Assembly (NCBI GenBank): GCA_958295525.1
Contig: OY282355.1
Coordinates: forward strand, 524,260-588,259
Direction of reading: 5' to 3'
Length of the DNA stretch: 64,000 nt
Source of the DNA: an uncultured Dehalococcoidia bacterium
GTDB lineage: Bacteria > Chloroflexota > Dehalococcoidia > Lucifugimonadales > Australimonadaceae
Part shown: piece by piece, positions 50,562 to 58,589 of the stretch
Layout: each line of letters starts with the position of its first letter
Position numbering within the stretch: position 1 is the stretch's first letter
Made by a program: the position numbers and the translations under genes
Notes under the pieces: model-generated
Database searches by the model: none
Seen by the model: only the letters and a program-made list of their open reading frames with translations
Told to the model about the DNA's origin: nothing

Positions 50562-51647
50562 CTAGACCTCGCCGATGATGGAGTTCACCGCCACGCGCTG
50601 GGCGACCATGCCGCGAATGCGCGAGCGGAAGGCTTCGTACATCCGCGGCGGGAGGCTGATCGGGCCGGTTTGGCTGGCGGAGGTGGGGCGGGGAATGCCG
50701 AACTTGTCGAGAACGGCCTCCCCGATGAGCCCGTAGCCTGGCCCGCCGATTTTGTCGAGGACGTTGCGCGCGGCGGAGAGGGGGACGGGGCCGACGCGCA
50801 TACCGCGACGGGCCGCGAGGTCGACGAACATTTGGCCCGCGCGCTTCACGTTGCCCGCGACTTGCTGGAAGTTGCGGACGAAGTCCCTGGCGATGCGGGC
50901 GAAGTCGACGTTGGTCTTGCTCATCCATTCGAGGGAACGCCCGCCCAATTCGGGAACGAGGCGCGTGCCGGGCATCTGGAACGATTGGATGGTGTCGGCG
51001 ACCATCCCAAGCATTTCGGGGTTTTCCTCGACCTGTATGGCGGTCATCTCGCGGTACCAAGTCGTGTGGAGGGTTTCGCGGCGCTTGACCATCGCCGAGC
51101 ATTTGGCGGCGTAGGGCGCCCCGGGCTTCAGGAGGTGGCTGATCATCCCGTGCCAGTTGTCCGTCAGGTACTCTTGGATGATGCCGTAGGTGGTGAGTTC
51201 CGCGGGATTTCGCCCGCAGCAGTGCTCGTACTGGCGGCCCTGCACCTCGCGCATCTCGCGGTCGAGTTGCTCTTCGGAGTAGCCGAGCGACAGGAGCATC
51301 AGTTTGTAGGGGGTGTAGTGCGTGTGCTCGTCCGGCGTCCAGACGCGCTGGTTGAAGCGGGCGAGCCAGGGGGAATCGAACCGCGCCGCGCCGTCCATAA
51401 AGACGGCGGAGTAGGAGTCCGTGGCGCACTCGGTGAGCATCGCCAGTTTGAGGATGCCGACGAGGTCTTCGGAGGTCAGGCCGTCGGGCAGGCGCTCCGC
51501 GACGCCGCGAACGTCGAGGCGGTCGCACGCCTCGCGCAGTTCGGCGGGGTCGAGGAGTTGGCCGGGGTTGGCCTCGATGCTGTCCACCAGCCGCTCGAGT
51601 TTGGGCGTGGCGCTTGGGGGCAAGTAAAAGCCTACGGGGGCGCTCAT
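50562..51647 (-). CDS. Acyl-ACP desaturase-like di-iron protein
   Basis: The 361-residue protein shows the soluble acyl-ACP desaturase (ferritin-like) pattern: Glu73, ExxH as DEHTHYTPYKL (Glu107, His110), and a second ExxH in RRETLHTTWYREM. It would introduce a double bond into acyl-ACP. It directly precedes a CFA-synthase-family gene, so together they probably make cyclopropane or methyl-branched lipids from a newly made double bond. AGGAG lies before the ATG. Confident on fold, less so on regiochemistry. Confidence 0.82.
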   Translation of the reverse strand: MSAPVGFYLPPSATPKLERLVDSIEANPGQLLDPAELREACDRLDVRGVAERLPDGLTSEDLVGILKLAMLTECATDSYSAVFMDGAARFDSPWLARFNQRVWTPDEHTHYTPYKLMLLSLGYSEEQLDREMREVQGRQYEHCCGRNPAELTTYGIIQEYLTDNWHGMISHLLKPGAPYAAKCSAMVKRRETLHTTWYREMTAIQVEENPEMLGMVADTIQSFQMPGTRLVPELGGRSLEWMSKTNVDFARIARDFVRNFQQVAGNVKRAGQMFVDLAARRGMRVGPVPLSAARNVLDKIGGPGYGLIGEAVLDKFGIPRPTSASQTGPISLPPRMYEAFRSRIRGMVAQRVAVNSIIGEV

Positions 51648-51878
51648 ACGGAGATGCTCCTGCTCATAGGTGTGGTCGTCTTCTTATGGGGTTGGGGCGG
51701 CGCGCCTGCTGCTCCGGCGCGTTGTTCCGTCGGGCGCGCTTGCGCGATGTTGACGCTGATGCTCCGTTCAATGGCCGGTTGCGGCGCTCGTTCCGTGGCC
51801 TGCAGTGACCTATGCGCTTCTCACTCTAATGCGGCGGCTCCTCAATGTCAATGGCGGGGCGGCGGCCTAAGAAGTCAA
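51648..51878. other. Intergenic region without recognised features
   Basis: This gap of 231 nt lies between two minus-strand genes and includes the upstream region of the desaturase. No ORF or repeat of note was seen. Confidence 0.4.
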
Positions 51879-52424
51879 TCAGCCGCCGCGACGGGGAAGC
51901 GTCGGCGGCGGGGGCGGCGCGCTCCGGCGGACGGGCGGGCCTTCGAGCGTCAGTTCGACGCACGGCATCGCGTCGAATATCCGGCGGACGCAGTAGAAGG
52001 GCCCCCACCAGGGAAGGCCGAGCGCGCGGTTCAGCGTCACGGCGTGGAGGGCGCAGCGAATGAGGGCGCGCTGGCCTCCCGGGAGGCGCAGCCATCGCCT
52101 GACGTAGGCGATGAGGCGCGGCGTCCGCTCTTCCCTCGATCTGATCGCGCGGGCGCGGGCGGGAACGGCGAGCCACGGGGCGCCCTCCGCCGTGTAGACC
52201 GTCACTTCCGGGTTCGCGCCCATATTGGCGACCCAATCGCGCTTGCCGGGGTAGCCGGAGAGGACGATTTTGTCCGCGCCGTCCCAAGAGAAAGTCGTTT
52301 CGAGCACGCGGGGGAGGCCGCTCCGCCGTCCGGCGTGCGAAACGCGAATGACGAAACTCGCGTCGAGCAAGCGGCGGAGGTCGGCGGCGTCCGCGTCGGA
52401 GCCGGTGGGCGCGTCGTTGGGCAT
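51879..52424 (-). CDS. Nitroreductase/F420-dependent (DDN-like) family protein
   Basis: The 181-residue protein has the split-barrel pattern of deazaflavin-dependent nitroreductases: VIRVSHAGRRSGLPRVLETT, then KIVLSGYPGKRDWVANMGAN and PEVTVY. Family members reduce substrates with F420H2 or bind flavins. The C-terminal 60 residues (ALIRCALHAVTLNRALGLPW onward) extend past the core and end in a Pro/Arg tail. It lies downstream of no operon partner; TACAAT lies 9 nt before the ATG. Confidence 0.82.
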   Translation of the reverse strand: MPNDAPTGSDADAADLRRLLDASFVIRVSHAGRRSGLPRVLETTFSWDGADKIVLSGYPGKRDWVANMGANPEVTVYTAEGAPWLAVPARARAIRSREERTPRLIAYVRRWLRLPGGQRALIRCALHAVTLNRALGLPWWGPFYCVRRIFDAMPCVELTLEGPPVRRSAPPPPPTLPRRGG

Positions 52425-52433
52425 AGCGGAAGC

Positions 52434-52439
52434 ATTGTA
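52434..52439 (-). promoter_or_regulatory. Putative -10 box of the DDN-like gene
   Basis: TACAAT on the minus strand ends 9 nt before the ATG at 52424. Confidence 0.4.
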
Positions 52440-52621
52440 CGGCGGCAGAGGGGAGGGGGAGGGTTGGACAGCCCTGGCGTTCGTTCGTAGACTGGGGCGC
52501 CGCCCGTCCCGCCCAGGCGGCCAATTCCCTGCCCGCGCTTGCGTGCGTCCAACGCTATAGGGCAGTTGCGACGTCGAGGCGGACGGGTAGGCGAATTCCC
52601 TGATAGTCGGAGGCGGCGCGA

Positions 52622-52963
52622 ATGTTCCGAGCGGCTCTCGTCGGCGCGGCGGTGACCTTTGGGCTGATGCTCATCCCCGTGCTGCATTTCATCACGTGGC
52701 TGCCCGCGCCGCTGATCGGCGGCTATATGGCCGGCGCGCGCGCCGAGTGCTCGCAGGGGCAGGCGCTGCTTCTCGGCTTGCTGATGGCCGCGCTGCTCGC
52801 CGCGCCGGTGATGGGGAGTCTGCTGCTGGTGGCCTGGCTTGACTGGATTCCGGCGTCTTGGGCGGCGTGGCTTGGCGGAGGGCTGCTGGCGTGGCTCTTC
52901 GCAGGGGGCGTCGTCGGCTCCGCGCTGGGCGGAGCGAGCGCGAGGCGTTCGGCGTCCGCTTGA
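52622..52963 (+). CDS. Small membrane protein, three or four helices
   Basis: This 113-residue protein has hydrophobic segments around residues 3-24, 28-40, 46-72 and 78-105, with glycines in GGYMAGAR and GGGLLAWLFAGGVVGSALGG. It resembles DUF5518-like membrane proteins of unknown function. GGAGG lies about 12 nt before the ATG. It is an isolated gene between intergenic stretches. Confidence 0.6.
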   Translation: MFRAALVGAAVTFGLMLIPVLHFITWLPAPLIGGYMAGARAECSQGQALLLGLLMAALLAAPVMGSLLLVAWLDWIPASWAAWLGGGLLAWLFAGGVVGSALGGASARRSASA

Positions 52964-53064
52964 ACATTGTTCAATACTTGGTTTAGTCCCGCCCTCAGCG
53001 AGTTTCCGTCTGCGGCGGAGGATGGCGGGCGGCGCGAAGCGCCGCTCCACTCGCGCGCCGGAGC

Positions 53065-53094
53065 CGCGTCATTCCCGCGAAAGCGGGAACCTGC
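53065..53094. repeat. Single palindromic repeat (AAA-loop subtype)
   Basis: GTCATTCCCGCGAAAGCGGGAA lies between the small membrane gene and the MBL-fold gene. It carries the AAA loop shared with the copies at 71, 47912, 58145 and 58432. Confidence 0.85.
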
Positions 53095-53164
53095 CGCCCC
53101 TGGCTTGCGCTTACGCTCCGTAAGCGAATTTTGGTCAATTTCCTAAACAGGGATTAGACAAGTC

Positions 53165-53191
53165 TTGACAAACTGGGAAGTCTCGCATAAT
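53165..53191 (+). promoter_or_regulatory. Promoter of the MBL-fold gene
   Basis: A perfect TTGACA (53165-53170), then CATAAT (53186-53191) after 15 nt, or ATAATT after 16 nt. The predicted start near 53197 leaves a 50-nt leader with AAGGAG before the ATG. Confidence 0.6.
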
Positions 53192-53246
53192 TTGCGCGCA
53201 TCCTCAGGCGCCGGCGCTCCCGCCGACGCGCCCCGAAGGAGTTCGG

Positions 53247-54197
53247 ATGGGCAAAGCAAGCAAGCCCTACGCGAGGCTGATTCGCGTAAGCACGACCCGC
53301 GAGGACGGAGGTTGCCTCTTCGGAGCGACCACCAAGGAGAACTGGGAGCGGTTCGTCCTGCCCGACCGCCAAAACAGGGTGAGCGTCGGGAACTACAGCC
53401 TGCTCATAGACCACCCGGACGGCTGGATGCTGGTGAACGCGGGGCCGGGAGAGAAGCCCCCGCTTTCGACCGACATCGCGAGGCAGCGGAGCCGGTCGTC
53501 GCTCACCCGGGAACTCAAGCAACTCGGCCTGATGCCGAAAGACGTCGCGGTGGTGATCTACACTCACCTCTACTCCGAGCACGCCGGAGGCGGCACGCAT
53601 ATGACCTCCTCGGGCCGCGTGATGCCCGCCTTCCCCAACGCGCGCTACGTCGTCCACAAGGCCGCCCTCGAAGAGGCGTCGCGGCTAACTCCGAGGAACC
53701 GCCGCAGGTACCGCTACGACGACTACGAGCCCCTCGTCGAGACCGGCCAGTTGGAGACGGTCGAGGGAAGCGCGGAGGTTTGCTCAGGCGTGTGGGTCGA
53801 GCCCGCCCCGGGGCCCACCGCCGGACACCAGATCGTGATCTGCCAGCAAGGGAAGGCCACTTACGCCTTCCTCGGAATGCTCACGCCGACCTCGATGCAC
53901 CTCGCGGCGTCGGTCAACGCGGCGTTCGATTGGAACCCCGAGGCGACCGCCCGCACCAAGAACGAAGTGAAGCGACAGGCCGCGCTGGAGAACTGGCTCG
54001 TCGCTCCGGTGGGGCGCGACGAGTGGGTGCGGGCGGGCGAATTGGAAAGCCTCGCGGCGTTCAGCTTGGGCAAGGCCCCGGCGGAAGAGCCGCAGACGCG
54101 GAAGCCCCGGCGCAGCGCCGAGCCGGTTCCGGCCGCCGCCGCAGTCGAGGAAGCCGCCGCCCCGGCCGCTACGGATCGGGTCGCGGTTCCCGCATAG
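53247..54197 (+). CDS. Metallo-beta-lactamase-fold protein with degenerate metal site
   Basis: The 316-residue protein has the fold pattern (YSLLIDHPDGWMLVNAGPGE, PAPGPTAGHQIVI). The canonical HxHxDH is replaced by His107-Leu-Tyr109-Ser-Glu111-His112 (YTHLYSEHAGG). The bridging aspartate that normally follows the FLG strand is Met211 (FLGMLTP). His194 and His218 remain. Loss of two or three ligands implies one metal at most, or a non-catalytic role. A Pro/Ala-rich C-terminal tail of about 50 residues is unusual. It is convergent with trmD, 7 nt apart. An enzyme with altered chemistry or a pseudoenzyme are both possible. Confidence 0.82.
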   Translation: MGKASKPYARLIRVSTTREDGGCLFGATTKENWERFVLPDRQNRVSVGNYSLLIDHPDGWMLVNAGPGEKPPLSTDIARQRSRSSLTRELKQLGLMPKDVAVVIYTHLYSEHAGGGTHMTSSGRVMPAFPNARYVVHKAALEEASRLTPRNRRRYRYDDYEPLVETGQLETVEGSAEVCSGVWVEPAPGPTAGHQIVICQQGKATYAFLGMLTPTSMHLAASVNAAFDWNPEATARTKNEVKRQAALENWLVAPVGRDEWVRAGELESLAAFSLGKAPAEEPQTRKPRRSAEPVPAAAAVEEAAAPAATDRVAVPA

Positions 54198-54204
54198 GAG
54201 GCCG

Positions 54205-54927
54205 CTAACCCAACTCGCGCAAAACACGGAGGTCGCCCTCGCTGAGGGCGGCCTCCGCGAGCATATCGGGACGCCGCTCCAGCGTCCGGCGGAGCGCCTC
54301 CCGCCGACGCCACCGCGCAATCGCGGCGTGGTCGCCGGAGAGCAGAACGTCCGGCGCCGCCATCCCCTCGATCTCGGCGGGGCGCGTGTACTGCGGATGC
54401 TGCAGCAGCCCGGAGGTGTGCGAGTCGTCCGCCAACGCCTCGTCGCCGTGCCCGAGCGCGCCGGGCAGAAGGCGAACCACCGCGTCCACGACGAGCATCG
54501 CCGGAATCTCCCCGCCGCTCGTCACGTAGTCGCCCGCGCTGATCTCCTCCGTCGCCAGCCGCTGAACCGCGCGCTCGTCTATCCCCTCGTAGCGCCCGCA
54601 GACGAGAACAAGGCGCTCCAGCGCCGCGAGCCGCTCCGCCGTCCGCTGCGTGAACGGCGCGCCCTGAGGCGTGAGAAACGCGACGCTCGCGTCCGACGGA
54701 AGGCTCAGCGACGCGACGGCCTCCAAGATCGGCCCCGCGAGCATCACCATCCCCGGGCCGCCCCCGAACGGGGCGTCGTCGGTGGAGCGATGCCGGTCAT
54801 GCGCGAAAGCCCGCAAGTCATGGACGCGCGCGTCCGCGACGCCGTTGCGTATCGCGCGCCCCACTACCCCAAGGGATAGCGCGGGCGCGAACATATCGGG
54901 AAAGATGGTGACGATGTCTATCCGCAT
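54205..54927 (-). CDS. trmD: tRNA (guanine-N1)-methyltransferase
   Basis: TrmD methylates G37 of tRNAs to prevent frameshifting. The 240-residue protein has the SPOUT trefoil-knot signatures: [64 protein letters not shown], and [16 protein letters not shown]. It starts 21 nt after mogA, so the two are probably co-transcribed. The expected neighbours rimM and rplS are absent. Confidence 0.96.
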   Translation of the reverse strand: MRIDIVTIFPDMFAPALSLGVVGRAIRNGVADARVHDLRAFAHDRHRSTDDAPFGGGPGMVMLAGPILEAVASLSLPSDASVAFLTPQGAPFTQRTAERLAALERLVLVCGRYEGIDERAVQRLATEEISAGDYVTSGGEIPAMLVVDAVVRLLPGALGHGDEALADDSHTSGLLQHPQYTRPAEIEGMAAPDVLLSGDHAAIARWRRREALRRTLERRPDMLAEAALSEGDLRVLRELG

Positions 54928-54948
54928 CGCCGGCTCAGCGCCCGTGGC

Positions 54949-55431
54949 TCAATGCCCGCGGTCATGGCCGGACAGTTGGCCGAGCGCGTGCGGAAGAATC
55001 GGAAGCAGCGTCTCCAGCCCCTCGCGGACGCCTTTCGGACTGCCCGGCAAGTTGACGATGAGCGTCCGCCCGCGAGTGCCGGCGACTCCCCGGCTGAGCG
55101 CCGCCATCGGCGTTTTCGTGAGGCCGTAGGCGCGCATCGCCTCCGGAATGCCGGGCGCCAGCCGCTCCGCGACGGCGAGCGTCGCCTCCGGCGCGACGTC
55201 GCGGTCGGTCAGCCCCGTGCCGCCGGTCGTGAGAATCAGATCGAGGCCGCGCTCGTCCGCCCACGTCCGCAGCGTCCGCTCGATGACGGCGCGGTCGTCG
55301 GGAACGACGGCGTATTCGGCGACTGCGTAATCGGGCGGCCCGAGCGCATCCCTAATGATCGCGCCGCTCGAGTCCTCGCGCTCGCCTCGCGCTCCCGCGT
55401 CGCTGCTGGTGAGAACGCCAACCTGGTGCAT
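54949..55431 (-). CDS. mogA: Molybdopterin adenylyltransferase/MoaB-family protein
   Basis: The 160-residue protein matches the MogA/MoaB fold: VGVLTSSDAGARGEREDSSG, LDLILTTGGTGLTDRDVAPE with the GGTG loop, and TLIVNLPGSPKGVREGLE with the NLPGSP motif. It activates molybdopterin with ATP before molybdenum insertion. TATCAT 6 nt before the ATG at 55431 sets the start; an upstream extension to 55464 would begin before it. It forms a pair with trmD. Confidence 0.92.
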   Translation of the reverse strand: MHQVGVLTSSDAGARGEREDSSGAIIRDALGPPDYAVAEYAVVPDDRAVIERTLRTWADERGLDLILTTGGTGLTDRDVAPEATLAVAERLAPGIPEAMRAYGLTKTPMAALSRGVAGTRGRTLIVNLPGSPKGVREGLETLLPILPHALGQLSGHDRGH

Positions 55432-55437
55432 AGGGAG

Positions 55438-55443
55438 ATGATA
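55438..55443 (-). promoter_or_regulatory. Putative leaderless -10 box of mogA
   Basis: TATCAT on the minus strand ends 6 nt before the ATG at 55431. Confidence 0.5.
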
Positions 55444-55481
55444 CCTCAGCGCCGTCCGCCGCATCGTTCCCGCCCACGCGC

Positions 55482-55605
55482 CACGTCATTCCCGCGTAGG
55501 CGGGAATCCAGTGGCGCGCAAGCGCCGGACGATGTGCGTAGCGCATCGTCTCCAAACCACCCCCCTTGCCCCGTCATTCCTGCGAATGCAGGAATCCCCC
55601 CTCCC
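55482..55605. repeat. Two palindromic repeats, one compensated
   Basis: One copy lies at about 55486-55511 (ATTCCCGCGTAGGCGGGAAT). The second, at about 55581-55602, has the paired arms ATTCCTGC/GCAGGAAT, the same double change as the copy near 47.92 kb. GTAGCGCATCGTCTCCAAA lies between them. Confidence 0.9.
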
Positions 55606-55722
55606 CCCGCAATCGGACACGCGCCCGTTGCGCGGGCGCGCCCCCGCCGCCTATCCTGCCCGCAGGAGCGCTCAGCTGCGCGGCGCAACGGGCAGGCAAG
55701 CGCAACGAGCGAGACGAACGGC

Positions 55723-56592
55723 GTGATCATTGACTTTCATACGCACTTGCTGCCGATGTCGTTCCGCGAGCGGCGGGACGATCTCGCGCGGCGCGATCCG
55801 ACCTTCGCGGCGCTCTTCGGCGACGGCGGGCGCATGGCGAGCGCGGACGATCTGATCGCGGCGATGGACGAGGACGGCGTCGATCTCTCGGTTGCGATGG
55901 GCTACGGATGGAAAGACCTCGACGTCGCCCGCGAGGCGAACGACTGCCTGCTGGACGCGGCGGCGCGCCATCCGAAACGCATCGCCGCCTTCTGCGCCGC
56001 GCACCCCGGCTGGGGCGGCGCAGCCCTCCGTGAGGCCGAACGCTGCGCCGACGCGGGCGCGCTCGGAATCGGCGAGTTGCATCCCGATCCGCAAGGGGTG
56101 GACCTCGCGGCGGACGCGCCGATGGCGGATCTCGCGGAATTCGCGGCGGAGCGCGGGCTGCCCATCGCCGTCCACGGATCGGAACCCGTCGGGCATGCCT
56201 ACCCGGGGAAGGGAACGACCGGGCCGAGGCGGTTGCTCGCGGCGGCGGTTCGGTTCCCTCGCGTTCAGTGGATATTCGCCCATTGGGGCGGCGGCTTGCC
56301 GTTCTACGCGCTGATGCCGGAGGTTCGCGGCGCGCTCGCCAACGTCCATTTCGACAGCGCGGCGTCGCCTTTCCTCTACGACGCCCGCGTGTTCGACGTC
56401 GCCGTCCGCGCCGCCGGAGCGGAGCGCATCCTGTTCGCGTCGGACTACCCGCTGCTCCGCGCATCCCGCGTCATCGCGCAAGCGCGGGAAACGCTCGACG
56501 CGCCGACGGCGGAGGCCGTGCTCGGCGGCAACGCGGCGCGCCTGCTCAGGTTGTATGATGGGGGAGCGAGCGAATTAGAGGAGGCGGTATGA
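55723..56592 (+). CDS. Amidohydrolase family 2 metal-dependent hydrolase
   Basis: The 289-residue TIM-barrel protein starts IIDFHTHLLPM, giving the HxH metal pair. Later features are GIGELHPDPQGVD, LPIAVHGSE (third His), IFAHWGGG (fourth His) and ILFASDYPLL (catalytic Asp). The family covers decarboxylases and hydrolases of aromatic acids and lactones. GTG start; the frame extends upstream only through mogA antisense and repeat DNA. It overlaps the next gene by 4 nt (ATGA). Confidence 0.87.
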   Translation: MIIDFHTHLLPMSFRERRDDLARRDPTFAALFGDGGRMASADDLIAAMDEDGVDLSVAMGYGWKDLDVAREANDCLLDAAARHPKRIAAFCAAHPGWGGAALREAERCADAGALGIGELHPDPQGVDLAADAPMADLAEFAAERGLPIAVHGSEPVGHAYPGKGTTGPRRLLAAAVRFPRVQWIFAHWGGGLPFYALMPEVRGALANVHFDSAASPFLYDARVFDVAVRAAGAERILFASDYPLLRASRVIAQARETLDAPTAEAVLGGNAARLLRLYDGGASELEEAV

Positions 56593-57131
56593 GCGATTTG
56601 GAGCGAATGCAGAGCCTCGCCGCGCTGGTGAAGCAGAAAAACGAGGCCGACCGCAAGATAGCGGAGGTCATTGACCGCCCCGCGCTGCAGGGGCATTTCG
56701 GCGAGTACGTCGCCTCGCGGATATTCGGCGTCGCCCTGCACGGTTCCGCCACGCAAAAAGGAAGCGACGGACGCTTCGTCAACGGTACGTTTGCGGGCAA
56801 GAGCGTGGAAATCAAGTACTACCCGAAGAACGAGGGCATGCTGGATATGAAGACTGACCGGCAGCCGGACTTCTACTTGGTCGTCACCGGCCCCCGGAAG
56901 GAGCCGACCTCCTCTCGCGGCGGGACTCGCCCCTGGGTGGTCGAGGCGGCGCACCTATTCGACGCGCCCGCGCTCGTTCGGAAACTCACTGCGAAAATTG
57001 GGACGGCGACCAGCATCCGTCGGGAGTTTTGGGACGAGGCGGAGATATACCCGCGCCGTAACTCTGCCTTCCCGCTCACGGAAGACCAGCGCGTCGCGCT
57101 CGCGCTCTTCAAGGAGGCCAGCGTTGGTTGA
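56589..57131 (+). CDS. Putative PD-(D/E)XK-like protein of unknown function
   Basis: The 180-residue protein has a helical N terminus and then a region that fits a restriction-endonuclease-like core: GHFGEYVASRIFG (helix with Glu), GSDGRF (Asp after a turn), and GKSVEIKYYPK (ExK on a strand). RQPDFYLVVTGP and PWVVEAAHLFD follow as strand-helix elements. It is coupled by overlap to the amidohydrolase upstream and thpR downstream. No named family can be given with certainty. A nuclease function is inferred from the motif only. Confidence 0.55.
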   Translation: MSDLERMQSLAALVKQKNEADRKIAEVIDRPALQGHFGEYVASRIFGVALHGSATQKGSDGRFVNGTFAGKSVEIKYYPKNEGMLDMKTDRQPDFYLVVTGPRKEPTSSRGGTRPWVVEAAHLFDAPALVRKLTAKIGTATSIRREFWDEAEIYPRRNSAFPLTEDQRVALALFKEASVG

Positions 57132-57717
57132 CGCGGAACGCAAACTCCGGTTGTTCGTCGCGCTCAGCGCGAGCGAGGCGGCGCAGGCCGAACTCCGGCG
57201 CGTGGCCGACGCGATGCGCCCGTTCGCCCCAAGCGACACGCGATGGGTGGACGCGGACGGCGCGCACCTCACGCTGCGTTTCATCGGCGCGACGCCGCCG
57301 GAATCCGCCGACGCGGTTGGCGAGGCCGTCGCGCGCGCAGCCGCCAGCGCCGCGCCGTTCGAATTGACGCTTGCGGGCGCGGGCGTCTTCCCCGAGCGCG
57401 GCGCTCCCCGCGTGCTGTGGGTCGGCGTCGCGGGCGCGCTGGACGCGCTGGGCGCGCTGCAGCGTGGAGTCGCGGACGCGCTCAACGCGCTGGACGTTCC
57501 GCAGGAGCCGCAGCCTGCGTTCAGGCCGCATTTCACGGTGGGGCGCGTCGGCGTTCACCTGCCGCGTCAGGAGGCGCTGGAACTGCGCGAAGCCGTCGCC
57601 GCAATCCGCGTCGAGCCCGCCGCGCTCGCCGTCGAGGAGATTGGCGTGTACCGAAGCGACCTGCGCCCATCGGGGGCGGTCTACTCGCGCATCGCCTCCT
57701 CCGGACTCGCCGGCTGA
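57124..57717 (+). CDS. thpR: RNA 2',3'-cyclic phosphodiesterase
   Basis: ThpR opens 2',3'-cyclic phosphates on RNA and belongs to the 2H phosphoesterases. The 197-residue protein has both HxT motifs, His48-Leu-Thr50 (GAHLTLRFIG) and His136-Phe-Thr138 (RPHFTVGR), and starts KLRLFVALSAS like the family. The TTG start at 57124 overlaps the previous gene by 8 nt, so the amidohydrolase, the nuclease-like gene and thpR form one operon. Confidence 0.93.
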   Translation: MVDAERKLRLFVALSASEAAQAELRRVADAMRPFAPSDTRWVDADGAHLTLRFIGATPPESADAVGEAVARAAASAAPFELTLAGAGVFPERGAPRVLWVGVAGALDALGALQRGVADALNALDVPQEPQPAFRPHFTVGRVGVHLPRQEALELREAVAAIRVEPAALAVEEIGVYRSDLRPSGAVYSRIASSGLAG

Positions 57718-57737
57718 GGCGCCAACCCCGCCCCCTG

Positions 57738-58552
57738 TCCGTCATTCCCGCGCAGGCGGGAACCTCGCCCCCTGCCCGTCATTCCCGCGCAGGCGGGAAC
57801 CTCGCCCCCTGCCCGTCATTCCCGCGCAGGCGGGAATCCAGGCGTCGGGTGGGCGAGGGGGCATGCCTTACCGTCATTCCCGCGTAGGCGGGAATCCAGG
57901 CGTCGGGCGAGGCGAGGGGACATGCCTGCCCGTCATTCCCGCCCACGCGGAACCCCGCCCCCCTGCCCGTCCTTCCCGCGAAGGCGGGAATCCCGCCCCC
58001 CTTGCCGTCATTCCCGCGTAGGCGGGAATCCAGGCGTCGGATGGGCGAAGGGGACGGGCCTTACCGCCCTGGCCGTGCCGCCGCAAATCCTCGCCATCGG
58101 ACGAGGCGCGCAGCGCATCGTCTCCAAATCATCCCAGGCGCCACGTCATTCCCGCGAAAGCGGGAACCTACTGGAAAGCGCCACGCCCGCCTACGCGCGA
58201 ACCTCACCCCCTGTCCCCGTCATTCCCGCGTAGGCGGGAATCCAGGCATCGGGTGGGCGAGGGGGCATGCCTTACCGTCATTCCCGCGCAGGCGGGAATC
58301 CTGCCCTGTCCGCCATTCCCGCGTAGGCGGGAATCCAGGCGTCGGATGGGCGAAGGGACGGGCCTGCCCGTCATTCCCGCGTAGGCGGGAATCCAGGTGT
58401 CGGGCGAGGCGAGGGGACATGCCTGCCCGTCATTCCCGCGAAAGCGGGAACCTCGCCCCCTGTCCCGTCATTCCCGCCCCCTGCCCGTCATTCCCGCCCA
58501 CGCGGGAACCCGCCCCCTGCCCCGTCATTCCCGCGTAGGCGGGAATCCCGCC
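57738..58552. repeat. Large array of about 16 palindromic repeats
   Basis: This stretch of about 800 nt is built almost entirely from the dispersed palindrome in both GTAG/GCAG and AAA loop forms. Copies are separated by short linkers such as CTCGCCCCCTGCCC or by a longer recurring linker (CCAGGCGTCGGGTGGGCGAG). A half copy and arm-mismatched copies occur. The composite AAA subtype with GGCGCCAC and CCTACTGG flanks is present near 58140-58185. No gene fits; open frames here translate the repeat. Confidence 0.92.
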
Positions 58553-58589
58553 CCCTGCCCCGCCTGACCGCCGCCGCCGACTCCGCCGG

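Noticed and set aside
50540..50600. Programmed -1 frameshift joining desaturase and CFA synthase
   Set aside because: The frames do differ by -1, but I see no slippery heptamer or clear downstream structure, so it is kept only as an alternative.
50556..51528. Long N-terminal extension of the CFA synthase within the desaturase gene
   Set aside because: The extension is an Arg/Pro-rich shadow of the desaturase frame.
57738..58552. CRISPR array
   Set aside because: The repeat is palindromic and spacing irregular; linkers recur instead of being unique spacers, and no cas gene is nearby.
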